Assembly: GCA_017427625.1 (NCBI GenBank)
Contig: JAFRSL010000066.1
Coordinates: 1 to 8,064 of the forward strand
Direction of reading: 5' to 3'
Origin: Synergistaceae bacterium
GTDB taxonomy: Bacteria > Synergistota > Synergistia > Synergistales > Aminobacteriaceae
DNA length: 8,064 nucleotides
Made by a program: the position numbers and the translations under genes. The notes under the pieces were generated by a model. That model did no database searches, was not told where the DNA came from, and was given only the letters and a program-made list of their open reading frames with translations. Of the stretch, positions 1 to 6,461 are shown one piece after another (within the stretch, counting starts at the first letter, position 1; each line of letters starts with the position of its first letter).

Positions 1-846
1 AACGCCCTCAGGGTATCCGCCCCACGTCCTTATCAACGCCGTAAGCAATCCGCACCCGAACGCGTAGATGTACTGCCCCTTTTCGGTCATCGGTGAGGTC
101 GTGTAGTCAGTGGCCATGAAGATAGCTCCGAGAAGAAGTCCTCCCGTCAAAATTTCATGAACCGGGAACATTCCGCCGCCGTGTCCGAAAAGCGCAGACA
201 AAATCGCGGTCGTTAGAATGTAGGTCAGAGGTATACGCGCTGAAATTACGCCCTCCCAGACGAGATACGCGCCTCCAAGAATGAGGAGTATCGCGCTTGT
301 CTCACCGATACAGCCTCCCATGTCGCCCACGATGAGATTCCACCATGAGAGATTCGCGGGAAGTGTTCCAGCCTTCATTGCCGCGAGCGGTGTTGCGCCT
401 GAGACTCCCTGAACCGTCCACGTTGTCATTGCTGTCGGCCATGAGATTAGCATCATTGCGCGGGCAGCAAGCGCAGGGTTGACGATGTTGCAGCCAATGC
501 CGCCGTAGAACTGCTTGACGATTATTATTGCGAAGACACTTCCGCATATCGCCATCCAAAGCGGGATCGTTGGCGGAAGGTTGTACGCGAGGAGAAGCCC
601 AGTAACAGCGGCTGAGAGATCTCCGGTTGTGTCCTTGCGGTGCATTACGTACTTGTTCCAGAGCCATTCGCTGAGAACACTCGCGGCAACACATGCGATT
701 ATCACCAGGAGCGAACGGAAGCCAAGAAGGTAGACTCCCATTATTCCGGCGGGCAGGAGCGAATACATGACCATGCCCATGATCTTCCGTGTCGTGAACT
801 CGGAGTGAATATGCGGAGATGTTGATACTACAAGTTTTTCTGACAT
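1..846 (-). CDS. rnfD: Rnf complex subunit D (partial, 3' end outside window)
   Basis: This is the integral-membrane flavin subunit of the Rnf complex, which passes electrons from reduced ferredoxin to NAD+ and exports Na+ or H+. I translated it from the ATG at 846-844; it stays open for 282 codons to the window edge, so the C-terminus is missing. RnfD/NqrB-family proteins carry FMN covalently on a threonine, and the matching motif is visible as VSGATPL with Thr at residue 152. Several hydrophobic helices are clear (about residues 24-60, 80-110, 183-195, 205-220, 232-245). Conserved-looking stretches include KQFYGGIGCNIVNPAL (111-126) and FMATDYTTSP (243-252), the second typical of the family. 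It follows rnfC after only 5 nt, and its AGGAGG ribosome site (860-865) lies inside the rnfC end, so the two are co-transcribed. The rnfC-rnfD order matches known rnfCDGEAB operons; the remaining subunits would lie to the left. Confidence 0.95.
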   Translation of the reverse strand, partial: MSEKLVVSTSPHIHSEFTTRKIMGMVMYSLLPAGIMGVYLLGFRSLLVIIACVAASVLSEWLWNKYVMHRKDTTGDLSAAVTGLLLAYNLPPTIPLWMAICGSVFAIIIVKQFYGGIGCNIVNPALAARAMMLISWPTAMTTWTVQGVSGATPLAAMKAGTLPANLSWWNLIVGDMGGCIGETSAILLILGGAYLVWEGVISARIPLTYILTTAILSALFGHGGGMFPVHEILTGGLLLGAIFMATDYTTSPMTEKGQYIYAFGCGLLTALIRTWGGYPEGV

Positions 847-851
847 GATAA

Positions 852-2210
852 CTATTTCGCCTCCTGTTTCGCTTTTGCCTGAGCCGCAGCTTTTTTCCTG
901 AGGGCGTTTACTGACGCTTTGCCTTCCTTTAAGGCCTGAGCGAGATGACGTGATGCAGGGCATATGTACGAGCAGCTCCCGCACTCGATGCAGTTCATTC
1001 CGAGATGAGCCTCAAATTTCTCGTAGTCCCTCAGCCTCACAGCGTGGTCAAGTAATGTCGGCTCAAGGTGCATCGGGCAGACCTCGACACATTTCCCGCA
1101 GCGGATACACGCGCTTTCTTCGGCAAGGTAGGCGAGATTCTTCGTGAGGGCTAAGATTCCTGACGTTCCTTTCACGACGGGGACATCAATCGAACGCATA
1201 GCAATTCCCATCATCGGGCCGCCTGAGATTACCTTAACGGGTTCTTCCTTGAAGCCTCCGCAGGCATGTATAAGCTCACGCACGTTGAGGCCGAGAGGAA
1301 CTTGGAGATTCTTGGGTTCGGCGATGGCATCACCTGTTACGGTAACTATTCTCTCTGTTACGGGCTTGCCCTCAGCGATTGCCTTGTATATCTGCCATGT
1401 TGTGCGTGTATTGAGGACAATACAGCCGACATCAGCGGGCAATGCGGGGACTAACGGAACTTCGCGGCCTGTTACCGACCAAATGAGCATCTTCTCTGCG
1501 CCCTGAGGGTATTTGACTTTCAGGGGCATGACCGTGATTTTGGGATTCTTGTTATGCTCGGTCATTGTGGCGATGGCTTCAGGTTTGTTGCTTTCGATTC
1601 CGATTACACCCTTAGCCTCCGGGAAAATCTCAAGTACAAACTCAAGACCCTTCAGGATTTCGTCAGGGCTGTCGAGCATGAGCCTGTTGTCGCAGGTGAG
1701 ATAAGGTTCGCACTCTGCGGCATTGACGATTACCCATTGAATAACTTTGTCTTTGGGCGGCGAAAGTTTGACGTGCGTCGGGAAACATGCTCCGCCGAGT
1801 CCCACAAGTCCGGCCTCACGAATAAGCTTCACATAGTCGGAAGGCTTAGGCTTGTGCCCCAATGCTTCATGCAATGACGGCGCAGGTGTGTATTTCCCGT
1901 CGCTCTCAATGACAATGCTCTGCTCCATAGCTCCAGTGAAAGCCATTCGAGGCTCGATTGCCTTTACGACGCCTGAGACAGCCGAGTATTTCGGGGCTGA
2001 GACAAAAGCATCGGTGTCGGCGATTTTCTGCCCTGCAAGAACAGAATCACCCTTCTTCACGATCGGCGAACATGGCGCTCCGATATGCAGAGCGAGCGGA
2101 TAGACGAACTCCCTCGAATCTTCCGGCCTAAGAATTTCGACGGCCTTGCTTTCCGTGAGAGCTTTGCCTTCAGGAGGATGCACTCCCCCTATGAATGTAG
2201 GCAGGTTCAT
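852..2210 (-). CDS. rnfC: Rnf complex subunit C (NADH-binding iron-sulfur subunit)
   Basis: This is the peripheral cytoplasmic subunit of the ferredoxin:NAD+ oxidoreductase, where NAD(H) and FMN bind and electrons enter through iron-sulfur clusters. At 452 aa it has the usual compact length of anaerobe RnfC proteins, without the long Ala/Lys-rich extension of enterobacterial RnfC. Residues 1-110 form the N-terminal barrel-sandwich-like part. GLVGLGGACFPTHVKL (134-149) and NAAECEPYLTCD (163-174) are the nucleotide/flavin-binding signature shared with NuoF-type subunits. Two [4Fe-4S] motifs lie at the C-terminus: Cys368/371/374/378 (CIRCGKCVEVCP) and Cys407/410/413/417 (CIECGSCSYICP). The last 25 residues are a short Lys/Ala-rich tail. 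The start is the ATG at 2210-2208, preceded at a rather long distance by GAGGGGAG. It is the first gene of the operon and is transcribed divergently from the YbjN-like gene. Confidence 0.96.
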   Translation of the reverse strand: MNLPTFIGGVHPPEGKALTESKAVEILRPEDSREFVYPLALHIGAPCSPIVKKGDSVLAGQKIADTDAFVSAPKYSAVSGVVKAIEPRMAFTGAMEQSIVIESDGKYTPAPSLHEALGHKPKPSDYVKLIREAGLVGLGGACFPTHVKLSPPKDKVIQWVIVNAAECEPYLTCDNRLMLDSPDEILKGLEFVLEIFPEAKGVIGIESNKPEAIATMTEHNKNPKITVMPLKVKYPQGAEKMLIWSVTGREVPLVPALPADVGCIVLNTRTTWQIYKAIAEGKPVTERIVTVTGDAIAEPKNLQVPLGLNVRELIHACGGFKEEPVKVISGGPMMGIAMRSIDVPVVKGTSGILALTKNLAYLAEESACIRCGKCVEVCPMHLEPTLLDHAVRLRDYEKFEAHLGMNCIECGSCSYICPASRHLAQALKEGKASVNALRKKAAAQAKAKQEAK

Positions 2211-2254
2211 CGTGATATAAACACTCCCCTCAATGTTTTTGGATTATTGATTGT

Positions 2255-2260
2255 ATTATA
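2255..2260 (-). promoter_or_regulatory. Candidate -10 box for the rnf operon
   Basis: The minus strand reads TATAAT here, a perfect consensus -10 box. It would start transcription near 2248 and give a leader of roughly 38 nt before rnfC. No good -35 hexamer sits at 16-18 nt. A second TATAAT on the same strand lies further upstream at 2290-2285. The site is inferred from sequence match and position only. Confidence 0.45.
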
Positions 2261-2280
2261 GCGTATGTTGGCACAAGATG

Positions 2281-2289
2281 TGATATTAT
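2281..2289 (+). promoter_or_regulatory. Candidate extended -10 promoter for the YbjN-like/EamA genes
   Basis: The plus strand reads TGATATTAT, which fits an extended -10 (TG, one base, TATTAT). A start near 2296 would leave a leader of about 34 nt that includes the AAGGAG ribosome site. No convincing -35 is present, which extended -10 promoters can tolerate. The rnf -10 candidate lies about 25 nt away on the other strand, so the two promoters would share and compete for the same DNA. Confidence 0.4.
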
Positions 2290-2329
2290 ATCGTCGTAAA
2301 GAAGATTAAATCGAAGGAGCTAATTCACA

Positions 2330-2803
2330 ATGAGTGCAGAATACTCGGAAGAAATTTTTGACATTCTAAGAAATTATTTCATCGAGGACAACTGGAAGTT
2401 TGACGCTGACGAAGAAAGGGGAATTTTCAGCTTCAACCTCAGCATTGACAGCAAGCTCAAGGTTCTGAGATATTTCGTTTCGGTTAAGAACGATTCCTAC
2501 ACCGTCTACGCTAACTCCCCTATAGGAGCAGACACTGACGATGAGAATATCATGACGGAGATGGCAAAGTTCATATGCCGCGCGAATTACGGCCTAAGGA
2601 ACGGTAACTTTGAGTTTGACATGAGGGACGGCGAGATTCGCTACAAGGTCTTCGTGAACTGCGACGGTGTTAACCCTTCCGACCAAATCATAAAGGAGAG
2701 CCTTATAATCCCGTCAGTAATGTTTGAACGTTATGCCGCCGGTATGCTCGATGTGATGTTCAAAGACTCGAGGGCTGAGGACGCGATCTCGAAGTGTGAA
2801 TAG
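2330..2803 (+). CDS. YbjN-like domain protein
   Basis: This is a soluble 157-aa acidic protein with no signal peptide or membrane segment. Its pattern resembles the YbjN/sensory-transduction-regulator-like family, which adopts a fold like type III secretion chaperones. The signature region is FICRANYGLRNGNFEFDMRD (81-100) followed by GEIRYKVFVNCDG, matching the family's 'N-Y-x-L-x-x-G-x-F-E-x-D-x-x-D-G-E-I-x-Y' run. Family members are thought to act as adaptors or regulators, but no biochemical reaction can be assigned. AAGGAG (2314-2319) lies 10 nt before the ATG and supports the start. The stop codon is 2 nt from the next gene, so the two are almost certainly co-translated. Family assignment is by eye. 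Confidence 0.75.
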   Translation: MSAEYSEEIFDILRNYFIEDNWKFDADEERGIFSFNLSIDSKLKVLRYFVSVKNDSYTVYANSPIGADTDDENIMTEMAKFICRANYGLRNGNFEFDMRDGEIRYKVFVNCDGVNPSDQIIKESLIIPSVMFERYAAGMLDVMFKDSRAEDAISKCE

Positions 2804-2805
2804 CC

Positions 2806-3225
2806 ATGTGGGGTATGCTGTGGCCTCTGCTGCTGATAATAATCTCAAACTGCTTCTACAACATCTGCACGAAGTCAATCCCCGAAAATACAGACGCTTT
2901 TGGTACGCTCGTGATAACTTACATTGCGGGTGCTTTGATTGCGTTCGTTATGTTCTGGTCGCACTCAGGAGACTTCAGCATATCCCGGAATTTCAACTGG
3001 CCGTCCGTAATCTTGGGCTTTGCAATCGTCGGACTTGAAGCCGGATACGTCTATCTATTCCGAGCTGGCTGGCAGATAAGCAAAGGCTCACTGACCGCGA
3101 ATATATGCCTGGCTATAGTTCTTCTGTTCGTGGGACTCTTCATGTACGGTGAGAAGATCTCGTTGAGACAGATCATAGGCGCGCTGGTCTGCATGGCCGG
3201 GCTATACATGATCAACGCGCAGTAG
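2806..3225 (+). CDS. Single-domain EamA/DMT-type membrane protein
   Basis: This small integral membrane protein of 139 aa has about five hydrophobic segments (roughly residues 4-20, 30-51, 67-88, 94-113, 119-137). The last two, with the loop MYGEKISLRQIIGALVCMAGLYMI, match the end of an EamA domain in the drug/metabolite transporter superfamily. Most EamA transporters hold two such domains in about 300 aa; this one holds one and would have to work as a dimer, as SMR proteins do. The substrate is unknown. The start ATG lies 2 nt after the YbjN-like gene, with no strong ribosome site of its own, which suggests translational coupling. The stop is 3 nt from the converging methyltransferase stop, with no terminator between them. 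Confidence 0.75.
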   Translation: MWGMLWPLLLIIISNCFYNICTKSIPENTDAFGTLVITYIAGALIAFVMFWSHSGDFSISRNFNWPSVILGFAIVGLEAGYVYLFRAGWQISKGSLTANICLAIVLLFVGLFMYGEKISLRQIIGALVCMAGLYMINAQ

Positions 3226-3228
3226 CCT

Positions 3229-3984
3229 TCACTGCTTTATAGCTCTCATTCTGAGCCTGACATAATCAGCGTACCATTTGCCACCGTGAAATAGCTTTCC
3301 CCTAAGATTCTCATTAGTGCGGCGTAGAATCTCATCACGGTCATCATCTTTCACTCCAGAAAACGGCCTCTTGATGAACATACGGATCCAGTCCCTGAGA
3401 CCGTCATCGCCTTTTAGTTCCGTAGGGCGGTCGAAAAGTATTGCATACCTCGCAGTGAAACCGCAAGCCTCAAGCATGGCCGCGTATTCCCCTATCTTCG
3501 GCAAGAAGAACGGCATCACGTAATCGTACCCAAGCACACGGAAATTCACAGCAAGCTCGTCATGAATCGCCTTTCCGCAACCATAGCCAGCCATCTCGAA
3601 AACGAACTGACCGCCCGGCCTCAATGCGCCATAAACCCGCCTCATCATTTCAGGCTGAAGTTTCTTGTCAATCCAATGAAGCACCGCGTTCGAGAAAACG
3701 ACATCAACGGGAGCGTCAACAACGAAATTCACAGCGTCGCCTTTCACGAAATTCACTGCCGGGAAACTCGCCCTTGCCTTTGCTAACATTTCATCTGATG
3801 CGTCAATCCCGGTAACCTTGTACCCTCTCTCGGAAAGCGCGTTAGTGAGGACTCCAGTTCCGCAGCCCAAATCTATGACATCATGGACATTTTCGCCCTC
3901 AATAAGATTCAGGACATCGTTGCCGTACTTGTAGACGAACGAGAATCCTGACGAATAATTTTCCGCGTTCCATTTCTGATTCAT
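3229..3984 (-). CDS. Class I SAM-dependent methyltransferase
   Basis: This is a cytoplasmic 251-aa methyltransferase of the Rossmann-fold class, close in style to trans-aconitate 2-methyltransferase and BioC-type enzymes. SAM-binding motif I is VIDLGCGTG (36-44), the acidic residue for the ribose is in TGIDASDEML (Asp61), and FSNAVLHW (97-104) and LRPGGQFVFEM (121-131) are the later core motifs. The FSNAVLHW form is typical of small-molecule carboxyl methyltransferases, but the substrate cannot be read from the sequence. The ATG overlaps the stop codon of the upstream secreted protein (ATGA, 3984-3981), so it is expressed by coupling with that gene. A functional link to a secreted cell-wall-type protein is not obvious. 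Confidence 0.85.
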   Translation of the reverse strand: MNQKWNAENYSSGFSFVYKYGNDVLNLIEGENVHDVIDLGCGTGVLTNALSERGYKVTGIDASDEMLAKARASFPAVNFVKGDAVNFVVDAPVDVVFSNAVLHWIDKKLQPEMMRRVYGALRPGGQFVFEMAGYGCGKAIHDELAVNFRVLGYDYVMPFFLPKIGEYAAMLEACGFTARYAILFDRPTELKGDDGLRDWIRMFIKRPFSGVKDDDRDEILRRTNENLRGKLFHGGKWYADYVRLRMRAIKQ

Positions 3985-5450
3985 CGTGGTGTTGCCCCCA
4001 ATGCGTATGATATTCTCCGCTCGTAGCCGTCCGAAGGAATGTTCCAGATTTTACCGTCAATCATGATTTCCGTCGAGCCTCCGCCGTCAAGATTGAGCGC
4101 GTAGATCATTCCCTGACCCCTCATTATCTCAGTGAGCTCGCTTATCGTTGCGCCCGATGAGTGCATGCCGTTACGGCCGTCGACGACCATGAATACCCAC
4201 GAGCCTTCAGCGTTAAGCCCCACAGCAGAGCGCGGGTGTCTCGGTGAAATCAGGCTGCTTGAGAAGTTCTCCTCAAATCTCGAAGTCTCACCGTCGTAAA
4301 TCAGCATAGGCCCGGCCTGAATTATGTTGCTCATCTCCGGCCAGTATCCGCCGTCCTCTGTGCTTTCGGCAACTGCAAACATCGCCTCGTCATCATCATT
4401 CCACGCTAAACAGCCCCTCATGTCATAAGGAAGCGAGAAATTTCTCCCGTTCACCCTCAGCGCACCGATTGGGTAACATTTTCCGCCCTTCAAAGTCCCG
4501 AAGAAGCCAGCATTTATTGCCGCCTGAACGTTGTTCTGACCGTATATCGACGAGAGCGTTCGAGGTTCTGTAGGGCCGTTACGTGATGCTATGGGTGCGA
4601 TCCTGAAGTAACTCGGATCTATCATGAGCATTACCCAGAATCGCGGGACTACTCGTGTGTTTGGGTTTGACATTGACGGAAGGACACGGGTTGTAAGGCC
4701 TCGTGCTTTTGCGACTGCCTCAAGCCTCCGAACGTCGTTGTAGTCGTCGAGCTTTTGACTCCTCACGCTGTAGCTTCCGTTCACGCCCGCAATGCTGACC
4801 TCGTAGCCCTCTGCTTTGAGCGATGATTTGAAGTAATCGGCCGCTGCTTTGGTCTTTATGCCGTCAGCGTAGAATCTCCATTCAGGGATCCCGGAAGGCA
4901 CTCCCTCGCGGTGAATGTGTACGCGGAGTCCCTTGACTGGGTTTCGGATGACGTCAAGCGAGAAATTCCTTGAGGCATTCCCCAACTTCTGAAGGATATT
5001 GCGAGCCTCGTTGAGTGTGAGGTTGCTCGCGCCGGAAAATCTTTCGCCCTTGAAATCCGAGACGCTGAGTAACGGAGGGTTCATGTGTGTGGCAATGACA
5101 AGGCAGCCCTTCTCGAACGCCGTGAGATTTCTGTCGTCCGTGAAGCCTGTGGGGTAATCCGTGAAGAGTCCGGCCTCGAACGTCATACCTAGACTCTCAA
5201 TGCACCATCTCAGAGCATCGCGCCTTGTTGCAGGGCCGTCAAGTTTGTTGACGGTATCGGAGACGTAGCCTGTTCTCAGAAGGAAGCCTGGAGCATCATT
5301 GTAGGGAGCTTCGGGGGAGTCGTCCCAGTTCAAGCCTCTTGCGGCAAGAAGGCCGGTGAGAAATTCGTACTTTGTTACTGCTGACGAAACGGACGGCACT
5401 AGAACGAGTATCAGTATCGTGATTATGAAACGTCTGAAAGTTTTTGACAT
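3981..5450 (-). CDS. Secreted protein: SPOR-like and phosphodiester glycosidase (NAGPA) domains
   Basis: This is an exported protein of 489 aa. Residues 1-24 form a signal peptide (Lys/Arg start, hydrophobic ITILILVLV core, cleavage likely after SSA). Residues about 27-155 contain helix-rich stretches reminiscent of S-layer-homology repeats (ATRRDALRWCIESLG, LTAFEKGCLVIA, LTLNEARNILQKL), a weak match. Residues about 171-255 look like a SPOR-type peptidoglycan-binding unit (WRFYADGIKTKAAADYFKSS, then SYSVRS). Residues about 270-486 are the NAGPA domain: INAGFF (312-317), QAGPMLIYDG (378-387), PRHPRSAVG (403-411), VVDGR (422-426) and ALNLDGGGST (451-460). Bacterial NAGPA proteins are thought to hydrolyse sugar-phosphodiester linkages, so envelope or exopolysaccharide turnover is a reasonable role. 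GAGGT lies about 11 nt before the ATG. The gene is first in a two-gene unit with the methyltransferase. Confidence 0.88.
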   Translation of the reverse strand: MSKTFRRFIITILILVLVPSVSSAVTKYEFLTGLLAARGLNWDDSPEAPYNDAPGFLLRTGYVSDTVNKLDGPATRRDALRWCIESLGMTFEAGLFTDYPTGFTDDRNLTAFEKGCLVIATHMNPPLLSVSDFKGERFSGASNLTLNEARNILQKLGNASRNFSLDVIRNPVKGLRVHIHREGVPSGIPEWRFYADGIKTKAAADYFKSSLKAEGYEVSIAGVNGSYSVRSQKLDDYNDVRRLEAVAKARGLTTRVLPSMSNPNTRVVPRFWVMLMIDPSYFRIAPIASRNGPTEPRTLSSIYGQNNVQAAINAGFFGTLKGGKCYPIGALRVNGRNFSLPYDMRGCLAWNDDDEAMFAVAESTEDGGYWPEMSNIIQAGPMLIYDGETSRFEENFSSSLISPRHPRSAVGLNAEGSWVFMVVDGRNGMHSSGATISELTEIMRGQGMIYALNLDGGGSTEIMIDGKIWNIPSDGYERRISYALGATPR

Positions 5451-5488
5451 TTAGATTTTAACCTCACTATCAAATTTTTCGTAAAACC

Positions 5489-5497
5489 TGATATAAT
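5489..5497 (+). promoter_or_regulatory. Extended -10 element (TGATATAAT)
   Basis: This is a perfect extended -10 on the plus strand (TG-A-TATAAT), with no recognisable -35. The predicted start point is about 5504, exactly at the ATG of the broken small ORF, so a message from it would be leaderless for that ORF. It could also make a longer leader for the ankyrin gene. The same A/T block could serve the minus-strand NAGPA gene, for which no better promoter was found. Confidence 0.35.
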
Positions 5498-5503
5498 TCT
5501 CTC

Positions 5504-5681
5504 ATGCCCCTGCGGCTTCTCGTGATATTGATTACGTTCTGAGCCAACACTCGCTTCTATTCAGGCTGATGCCAAAGACGTTTACGTCATACTTAGGGAC
5601 GGGTCAGAACACTCACTACACGGTTTCTGCGGAGGCATTATTATTTTCACGATATTATATTCCATTCATAACCAGCCGTGA
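5504..5681 (+). pseudogene. Possible frameshifted remnant of a small exported protein
   Basis: An ATG at 5504 opens 12 codons (MPLRLLVILITF) that look like the start of a signal peptide, then meets TGA at 5540-5542. Skipping one base at 5540 moves into a frame that continues EPTLASIQADAKDVYVIL and then RDGSEHSLHGF, up to TGA at 5679-5681. Joined, the two parts make a credible exported protein: positive start, hydrophobic core, an Ala-x-Ala-like cleavage region at about SIQADA, then a polar domain. The last part (GGIIIFTILYS) is AT-driven and probably not original coding sequence. No ribosome site precedes the ATG. It may be a decayed gene, a sequencing error, or chance; the family is not recognised. 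Confidence 0.3.
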
Positions 5682-5685
5682 AAAT
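5643..5685. repeat. 9-bp inverted repeat upstream of the ankyrin gene
   Basis: ATTTTCACG (5643-5651) and CGTGAAAAT (5677-5685) are perfect inverted copies separated by 25 nt, with centres about 34 bp apart. The right arm lies just before the candidate -10 of the ankyrin gene, the usual place for a regulator site. It could equally form a weak hairpin; there is no T-run after it, so it is not a standard terminator. Confidence 0.35.
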
Positions 5686-5689
5686 TCTA

Positions 5690-5698
5690 TGCTAAAAT
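5690..5698 (+). promoter_or_regulatory. Candidate extended -10 promoter of the ankyrin gene
   Basis: TGCTAAAAT fits an extended -10 (TG, one base, TAAAAT). Transcription would begin near 5705 and give a leader of about 56 nt. A 12-bp palindrome (CAATAATTATTG, 5725-5736) lies in that leader and may be an operator or just AT-rich chance. No clear -35 is present. Confidence 0.4.
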
Positions 5699-5760
5699 AT
5701 CTTTCATCAAAAATTTCACAAAAGCAATAATTATTGTTACTTCAGGGAGGAGTGTCAGCA

Positions 5761-6195
5761 ATGGCAAAAGTATCAAGGATGCGGCGTATGAATGCAGAAG
5801 ATTTTGCGGATTTCTGTGCCAATGCCTCCGTAAAAGATATTCAGAAAGCTATCGAAGCCGGTTCAGAATGGGACGGAAGAGCATTCATCTCAGCAGCAGC
5901 CTCGAACACTGACCCCAATGTCTTATGGTTGCTCCTCCGTGAAGCAAGAGAGAAAGAGATCAACCTCATCAATGTACGTTCCAAAGAAAGCAGGCAGACC
6001 GCACTTCACTGGGCAGCCGGGCACAATGACAATCCCGACGTAACAAGAGTACTGATTGCGGCAGGAGCCAATGTTAATGCGCGCGATAATTACGGTCAGA
6101 CTCCTCTTGAAGAAGCAGAGGCAGTTCACCGCATGAGATGGAAAGATAACAGGCAGGAAGTCATAGAGATGTTAAAGAGGGCAGGAGCAAGGTGA
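5761..6195 (+). CDS. Small ankyrin-repeat protein
   Basis: This is a 144-aa protein made almost entirely of ankyrin repeats, with no signal peptide or membrane segment, so probably cytoplasmic. The clearest repeat is residues 77-109 (RQTALHWAAGHNDNPDVTRV, then LIAAGANVNARD), followed by a final repeat at 110-143 (NYGQTPLEEAEA ... VIEMLKRAGA). Degenerate repeats precede them at about 13-37 (VKDIQKAIEAGSEWDG) and 38-70 (AFISAAASNTDPNVLWLLLR). Ankyrin repeats bind other proteins; the partner cannot be told. I chose the ATG at 5761 because GGGAGGAG (5745-5752) lies 8 nt upstream; an in-frame TTG at 5734 would place that site inside the gene. It stands alone on its strand, and its stop codon is part of the opposite-strand terminator. 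Confidence 0.88.
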   Translation: MAKVSRMRRMNAEDFADFCANASVKDIQKAIEAGSEWDGRAFISAAASNTDPNVLWLLLREAREKEINLINVRSKESRQTALHWAAGHNDNPDVTRVLIAAGANVNARDNYGQTPLEEAEAVHRMRWKDNRQEVIEMLKRAGAR

Positions 6196-6231
6196 AAAAA
6201 TCTTCCCGCTCTACGTTACAAGTGCGGGAAG
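6195..6231 (-). terminator. Rho-independent terminator of the minus-strand small-gene operon
   Basis: A perfect 8-bp stem, CTTCCCGC (6202-6209) and GCGGGAAG (6224-6231), closes a 14-nt loop. On the minus strand it is followed by a run of six T (6200-6195), so it ends transcripts from the small metal-binding protein gene. Read on the plus strand the trailing sequence is TGTCTTCTC, giving a weaker terminator for the ankyrin gene. The T-run shares a base with the ankyrin stop codon (6193-6195). Confidence 0.85.
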
Positions 6232-6244
6232 TGTCTTCTCAGTT

Positions 6245-6460
6245 CTAGGGCTTACAGATCTTGCACGGCTTATATCCCAGCTTCTTTGCCTCTTCAACCG
6301 TCAGCTCCTTCACATACTTCTTTGCCATATGACATTTAGGGCGGTGATACTTCTTACCGTTAGCGGTGATTACGACCTTCGAGGAATCTTTAGCACCGAC
6401 AGCCCCCGTAGTACACAGAAGGAACGCTAACAGCAGGAGAATTACGGCCGTCCTCCGCAT
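6245..6460 (-). CDS. Small exported protein with Ada-like metal-binding motif
   Basis: This is a 71-aa protein starting at the ATG at 6460-6458. Residues 1-23 form a signal peptide (MRRTAVILLLLAFLLCTTGA, cleavage likely after VGA). The mature part has KKYHRPKCHMAK (36-47), then KELTVEEAKKLGYKPCKICK ending one residue before the stop. The spacing of His39, Cys43, Cys66 and Cys69 follows the small zinc-ribbon-like domain seen in the Ada metal-binding region and at the end of many secreted nucleases. Here it is the whole mature protein, with no catalytic domain. I chose the internal ATG over an upstream one 15 codons earlier because GGAGG lies 5-6 nt before it and it yields a proper signal peptide. 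The previous gene's stop is 1 nt away, so the two are coupled. The role is unknown; metal or thiol binding outside the cytoplasm is the likely activity. Confidence 0.75.
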   Translation of the reverse strand: MRRTAVILLLLAFLLCTTGAVGAKDSSKVVITANGKKYHRPKCHMAKKYVKELTVEEAKKLGYKPCKICKP

Positions 6461-6461
6461 A

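Larger units (their letters stand above)
5451..5760. other. Intergenic region of about 310 nt without an intact gene
   Basis: This is the divergent region between the secreted NAGPA gene (minus) and the ankyrin gene (plus). It is AT-rich at both ends. It holds two plus-strand extended -10 candidates, a possible broken small gene, a 9-bp inverted repeat and a 12-bp palindrome, each listed separately. No tRNA-like fold, riboswitch-like structure or direct repeat array was seen. Confidence 0.7.

Noticed and set aside
302..694. Minus-strand open frame of 130 codons inside rnfD
   Set aside because: It is out of frame with a clear RnfD translation carrying the SGAT flavin motif, and its composition (Arg/Ser/Asn-rich) is that of a shadow frame.
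1144..1877. Overlapping plus-strand open frames across rnfC
   Set aside because: They lie opposite a complete RnfC with both cluster motifs; no ribosome sites and no recognisable domains.
2796..3038. Plus-strand 80-codon frame at the YbjN/EamA junction
   Set aside because: It overlaps the EamA gene in another frame. The EamA frame has regular membrane segments, while this one has a mixed Arg/Cys/His-rich composition.
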